Source of the DNA: Cryptomeria japonica
Taxonomy: Eukaryota; Streptophyta; Pinopsida; Cupressales; Cupressaceae
Length of the DNA stretch: 64,000 bases
NCBI RefSeq assembly: GCF_030272615.1
Contig: NC_081412.1
Span: 539,673,835 to 539,737,834 of the forward strand
Reading direction: 5' to 3'
Shown here: positions 58,840-64,000 of the stretch, piece by piece
Position numbering within the stretch: position 1 is the stretch's first letter
How the letters are laid out: every line of letters starts with the position of its first letter
Position numbers and translations under genes: made by a program
Notes under the pieces: generated by a model
Databases searched by the model: none
Seen by the model: only the letters and a program-made list of their open reading frames with translations
Told to the model about the DNA's origin: nothing

Positions 58840-59440
58840 AATTTTACCCTTCAGAATCTTGGCTCTCAAAACATCCTTTGGTTTAGTAGTGAATTTTAAG
58901 TCTGAATAATGGTTGCAAATATGTGACCGTTGCTAGCCATTTTGTGTTTTGTATTGAATAACTTTTTGTTTCCTTGAAAATAAAACAACTATGTGTTTCT
59001 TATAAAAAACCTTACAATATCTATCTTGCTCTATACAACATAGAAAATGTACAAAAATTTTGAATGATACATTTATGTTTGTAAATTGGCACCTACATGG
59101 TCTGATTCCAATCCTCAGTGTCAACCTGTTCAATGCAAAATAGGTTTAAGCCATCAATCCACAAATTCAAACTGCTCTCTTGCTAAGTAAATTTCATCAA
59201 ACACTTAAATGGATTCTAAAAGCAGTATTAGAGGCACATACCAAAATCCCAAGGTTATTTTTGATAAAAGAAACAACTTATATTATCAAAATAAAATGTT
59301 CCTAGAAAATAGAACTCTAGCTCTAAGAAACAAAGAGAATGACAAAGGGCACAAGATACTCAAAATGAAAATAATTTGACTATGATATTGCTCTTTAAAT
59401 AGGAAAACACTTGCCGAGATTCAATAATACAACTGATGCA
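58840..59440. other. no gene recognised
   Basis: AT-rich. GGTTATTTTTGATAAAAGAA at about 59,254 resembles the reversed 3' end of the LINE family (ATTATTTTTGATAAAGATAA at 13,500), but no LINE body follows. Confidence 0.4.
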
Positions 59441-59450
59441 AGAGAGTCAA

Positions 59451-59572
59451 ATTTAAAGTTGTTCACCTATAGTCAACCCAGTTTGCTACCTCATGTTCCT
59501 GAAATTTTTTGATTTAAAGATGTTCATCTATAGTCAGCCCAATTTGCTACCTCGTGTTCCTGAAATTTTTTG
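59451..59572. repeat. 61-bp tandem duplication
   Basis: 59,451-59,511 and 59,512-59,572 share ATTTAAAG-TGTTCA, CTATAGTCA-CCCA and GTTCCTGAAATTTTTTG. On the minus strand each copy encodes KFQEHEVANW(A/V)DYR, so the 3' end of the possible exon at 59,512-59,651 is doubled. Confidence 0.88.
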
Positions 59573-59931
59573 TCTAGCTCTCTAAAGTCATCCTCAGAAT
59601 TGTACTGCCTTGAATGGTAAAAGAACCATTGTAAAATCTCCACATTTTTCCCTGGTCAGACAACAAAATTATTAAAAAATAAATTTTCTTTCTGAAACTC
59701 CTATGAAATACTTTTCTAGTTCAATGATTCTCCAAACTACATTTTGATTCTACTAAAACATAGCATTGCTAATGTTTAAATCATAATTTAGTAATTTTAA
59801 AATTTAAAAAAATATATAGTACACAAAATAAAGTACCTCTTGTCAACCTTGCAGGTCAATTTACCACCAATAATAAATACCTCTTGTGCATCAACATAAT
59901 GAAGAATATTCTTGTTCTTCTAAGGGGCCAT
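59512..59931 (-). pseudogene. possible exon pair of an unidentified gene
   Basis: On the minus strand, exon 1 (59,931-59,837) reads MAP, stop, KNKNILHYVDAQEVFIIGGK, LTCKVDK and then a GT donor. After an intron with a pyrimidine-rich acceptor (TTGTCTGACCAG), exon 2 (59,651 to about 59,520) reads KNVEILQWFFYHSRQYNSED, DFRELDKKFQEHEVANW. Residue composition and splice signals look genuine. I do not recognise the protein. One stop in exon 1 suggests a pseudogene or captured fragment. Confidence 0.42.
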
Positions 59932-59939
59932 CTTCTAAC

Positions 59940-60990
59940 ATAAAAATAAAGAATCTGGAACTAGATAAAATGAGAGGAATCTATACATATAGATGAAATA
60001 CCAGTTAAAAGAAATTCAAATAAAGAAGTAAATCATTGTAACTTTAAAGAATCTGGAATAGGACAAGTTAGGAATGCATAATATTCAGAATCTACAAACT
60101 TGGATGATAGAAATTTTGAAAACAATGGCTACAAAGAAGTAAATGACAACCCTTCTTCCATTACATCAAATAGCAGAAATTTATGTGCTTCAACACTCCA
60201 AAAAAAAGATTGTGTCTAAACAGACCATAGAAGTAGGATACATTCAGAATGGTCAAGGTGTGTATCTCTCCTAAGGTAGACAATGAAAAAAAAGGAAGAG
60301 GACATGATGTATCTGAAAATATAAGTTCTCTAGGAATATACCAACACTCAGACAAGAATATGACAACAAATAAACCAACTTGGACAAAATCAAAGGAGCA
60401 AAATTTTTCCTTCTGCATATGCATTGCTTGATCACAAAGATAATGATGATGAATGTGAAGATGATTCTAATTTTGCAGCCTTTGATTACCCTTAGAACCT
60501 GATAGAGAAGTTCAACCCGTGACAACAAATGGGATGGATAAATTCTTCCAACAACAAAGAACCCAAAGTTAGCCTAAAACACTGCACGTGCTTGTCAAAT
60601 AACCGGTTTCTATGAGCACAAGATTTGTATCAGGTTGTTTGACTTCTCCTACAATAAAGATGTCCCATCCATCCTATTTAATATTAGTGTCTACAGCTTC
60701 GTTGAAACAATTGTTTATCACTTTCTTTAAGTTTACATATCCTAGAAGTTGGAGCTGGCTGGAACCTTGTGCTTGACCAACATGCTTCTGCCTTGTTATC
60801 ATCTCTAACACAACAATTCAAACATGATCATTTATAAGAGGGTTTGTCTTTCTGTCAAAGATTTGGTCCCAAGAGAACTACTATGTATGTCCTTTAATCT
60901 TGAATACACAATGATAAAAAATAATTGAAGTCAAATCCTCTTTGGATAAAAGACCTCCAAGAGAGGAAAGAAACAAATCCTCTTCGGACA
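59940..60990. other. no confirmed gene
   Basis: Minus-strand frames near 60,560-60,780 contain protein-like pieces (DGWDIFIVGEVKQPDTNLVL, LGYVNLKKVINNCF) broken by stops. They could be another exon of the unidentified gene at 59.5-59.9 kb, but nothing links them firmly. Confidence 0.35.
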
Positions 60991-60999
60991 TATAAACTA

Positions 61000-63900
61000 C
61001 AATATCCTCCCAAACTCATGAAAGGGTTCAAATCAGAAAACCAAAATAGTCATAGGGATGGTGGATATCAATGAATAATGATGCTTCTTGGTGTTTTAAA
61101 GACAGTGTAAAGATGCACAAAATAGTGAGCATCAATCACAAATGTATAAGTCTAAGACAAAGTAGTCAATTAAGTTCTCACAGCTTCAAACACAGTAAAT
61201 ACATGTATGAAGGCATAATCATTGTATTGTAATAATAGAGAGGTCTCAGATCCAAAAGGGGGATATAAGCTATAGTAAGCATGAATACGGCCCTTCAAAT
61301 TTCACTAACCAGAGAGAATGCAGTCCAAAAGGGGCAGATACAGTGAATTGACAGTAATGAAGCAATGATGTAGCAACCATTCACAATGACCAAGGGAAAC
61401 AACTTCATCTAAAAGTGTTGCAAGATCATTAGCAGTAGTTACAACCAAGATAGAGATGAGTTCAAAAGAAATAGAAGAGGGATGAGTGTAGCAAAGAAAT
61501 CATTGTCATCCAAGTGGCAGTCTAGAAGCTAATGGTTTGTTATTGAAGTCAAATACAGTTCTGTGACTGTAGAAAGGTACAACCACTTAATGACCAGAGC
61601 TTTCATGTGCAGGGCCTTTATGGACAATCATTGGGAGATCCTCATGAATAGTGAGTTTATCAAGATCAAAGGATCAAACCTTCAAAGACAATAAGACAAT
61701 CCAATGGAGGTCTTATTCAGTGACTGCTTTAAGTCACAAAGCACAGATAAAGGAGCAGATATTGATCAAAGAATCAGAGGTCATAAACAACACCATTACC
61801 AAATATTGTGATAGAAAAAAGTCAATAGTGAAGTCCTCATGAAGTTGAGAATAGGATAATGCACATAAGTAGTCTCATGAAGATGATACAACCATGAATA
61901 ATGAAGAAAGATGGTCTTATATAAAGACAGTCTTGCTAATGTATGTCAAAATCTAAGGTCCTGTCATAAGGAGACAAGGAGGTTTGTTTAATGAGAAGGA
62001 AACAAGTTACAAGGAACCCTAGGATGGTAGGTTTTTAGAAGTCACAGAGAGCCTTATAGAGTAGTAGGTGCAGTGTTTAAAGGAAGTCTTTTAGGAAATG
62101 CAAGAATGTATTGAAAATATAGTCTAAGGGCAGTCAAAAGACAGAGCTACAGTGTATGGATACAAAAGGAAAACCTCAGTCCTTAAACAGAGATCAAAAC
62201 ATAGTCATAATCTGAACATAATCAGCTTAGAAAGCATGATGATAGTCCAAAAGGGCAGTCCAAGATAGCCAAAGATAAAAGGATTGAAAGGTAGCCTATT
62301 GTACAAGACAAAGATCACACCCTTTGTGGAAGACATCCATGTAATAGCAATCTATCTTTAGAAAGACCCCATTCGTTACAAAGATGATAGTTATATAACA
62401 GTATAATTGTTTGTAGGTTAGTGAGCAGCACTAAAAGCATGAAGAATCTATGAAGGAAAGGGGTTCGGAGATTAAGAAAGAGACATTCACAGTAACTAAG
62501 AGGAGAGCTGATGGTTTAATAATAGCATTTTGTAGAGAATGTTTCATTCTTCTGTGTAAAGAGAACAAATGTGCAATAGATGCCTCTATTATGACAAGCA
62601 ACAATATAAGACAAGTTTTTGTCTCAGACATAACAGTGGCAATAGAGGTTTTCTACAGTCCATTAGAAGGATTATGGATAGTATATGATAGTCATATATT
62701 CATAGTATTCATCAAAATCAAGAAAAGCACAATGAATCAAAGCAGTCTTATCAAGAGATATAAGCATATTGCAGTCATAAAGGACCTGTAGTAGTAAGTC
62801 ATTGTTAGAGAAGCAATATTCAAGAACAAACATGACTATTACAAAAGACCTGGACAATAGTTTTAAGCAGGTAAAGGTACAAGGATTCAACTTTTGACAT
62901 TGAGCTTTATCACAAGAACAATATTTCAAAGATCACAAGGTAGAATGAAAACATAGGGAGATCATAAGACTAACATAATACACAGTCAAAGAACTCCAAT
63001 GAAGCAATAGAATCAAGGAAATACAAGAGTTAAAGATCATCAAAACAAACAAGATGCAAGGATAGTGAATAAAAAAGGACAGTCTCAGTCAGCCAATAAA
63101 GAAGTCAATCACAGTGGTGAAAAGAAGAGTTTGAGGTCTCAATAAGAAGTCATAATCATACCAAGAGCATCAAGCTTGAAATAACAATGAAATAACATTG
63201 TTGCAGTCAAAAGTGGTTATGACAACATGAATTGCACTATACAGATGCAAACATAGTTACTGTCATTATACAGTCAAGGGACCTATAAATGATCAAACTC
63301 CTATCACCAATCACATGAATCAGTGGGTATATTGTAAAGAAATCAAAAATCCATTCAATCCACAGGGATCTATCAGTCCAAAGCATGATCAACAATAGTG
63401 GAATGGTAGCACACAAGCACATGCAAACACATAAAAGGCATTCGAGCAAAATATAAAGATTCATTATCATTTAGAGTAGTCAAAAGGATAGTAAAAGGTT
63501 CATAGTGAGTATAGAAGATGAAGAAGTAGACAGAGATTCAAGTCAACATTGATATTGCAAATGGAGGCTAAACACAGTGAATAGAGTGCATATACAAATC
63601 TATATCAGGCATCTAAGCATGATATGAGAAAATTTATTGAGAGGATACAATGGATAAGATAGTTCAGAAGTAGGCCCTAAGGACAACACAATCTTCAATA
63701 CTTGAGTATCTTTATGAAGTCACAAAGAGCCTTGTCTCAGATCAAAATAGAGAACATATGACAGTGGACAAAGATCACAATTAGAGCATAAGATAGAGAA
63801 TAGAGATCAAAGCACAAATATAGTCCTTGACAGTGAACAACATAAACCTTTACAGGTAGTACATAATCAAACTTTTAGGGAATAGTGATAAGTAAGAAAC

Positions 63901-64000
63901 AAATAGTCGATAAGCAGTGCTGGCAAAGGCAGAACAGTCTCATGAAATGAAGCAATAATCAACACATGAATAGCAGTCAAGGGCCCTGCCACGGTCCTCT
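61000..64000. other. long purine-rich stretch, no gene recognised
   Basis: The plus strand is strongly A/G-rich over about 3 kb, with scattered CAGTC, AAGTCA and GCAGTC words and no long frame of protein-like composition. It may be the untranslated part of a large LTR element that extends past the window, but no LTR, primer site or domain is seen. Confidence 0.4.

Noticed and set aside
1-64000. CRISPR arrays, operons, phage or bacterial features
   Set aside because: None seen. Introns, plant retrotransposons and NLR genes point to a plant nuclear genome, and the short tandem arrays lack spacer structure.

Overview
This window looks like plant nuclear DNA, probably from a gymnosperm (conifer-like) genome. 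It is AT-rich and intron-bearing. It is filled with old Copia, Gypsy and LINE retrotransposons nested in one another, and carries remnants of a small NLR (plant immune receptor) gene cluster. The species call is inference; nothing here names a species. I see no intact protein-coding gene. Every recognisable coding region carries stops, frameshifts or deletions.

Layout. 1-4.7 kb: the 5' part of a SIRE-like Copia element (LTR, primer site, gag, protease), then the 3' end of a Gypsy element with its LTR. 4,741-11,733: a complete but decayed Copia element on the minus strand, with two ~1.2 kb LTRs and a TTAGG target-site duplication. 13.1-22.6 kb: the upstream part of the first NLR unit, broken by two 5'-truncated LINE copies (13,503-15,769 minus; 20,105-22,455 plus). 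Each LINE copy has its own target-site duplication, and both carry an extra ~500-codon ORF downstream of the ORF2 RNase H domain. 22.6-30.2 kb: a minus-strand Gypsy element with gag and protease but no pol (TR-GAG type), itself split by a ~3 kb inverted-repeat insertion with GGGCCCCCGTTTT-type repeats. 30.2-33.6 kb: NLR pseudogene A, the most complete copy. 34.2-36.4 kb: the 5' part of a LINE (ORF1 and the start of the endonuclease) and a Gypsy gag piece. 36.4-40.4 kb: a second copy of the NLR upstream unit. 40.4-46.2 kb: partial Copia-like elements, one family having a G-patch-like motif in its gag. 46.5-47.1 kb: NLR remnant B. 47.1-50.4 kb: a third upstream unit and NLR pseudogene C. 50.6-53.1 kb: a 2.5 kb insertion holding a ~0.9 kb polypyrimidine tract. 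54.4-56.8 kb: a Gypsy LTR, a fourth upstream unit and NLR fragment D. 56.85-58.7 kb: a Copia-type LTR, fragments resembling ribosomal protein L15 and beta-tubulin, and a subterminal-repeat region. 58.76 kb: a tRNA-Val(UAC)-like gene. 59-64 kb: a possible exon pair of an unidentified gene, then a long purine-rich stretch with no recognised genes.

How it fits together. One unit (AT-rich upstream region, promoter, NLR) was copied at least four times. The NLR family shares a start that resembles N-myristoylation signals (MGSFCS, MGSCCS, MGGYFS), a proline-rich leader, a helical segment, an NB-ARC domain and LRRs built on a PSSFG-L-SL pattern. All four copies then decayed by internal deletion and retrotransposon insertion. 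The most unusual points are the LINE with an ORF after RNase H, the lipid-anchor-like NLR start, the GC-rich-repeat inverted-repeat element, the G-patch-like gag and the multi-gene capture region.
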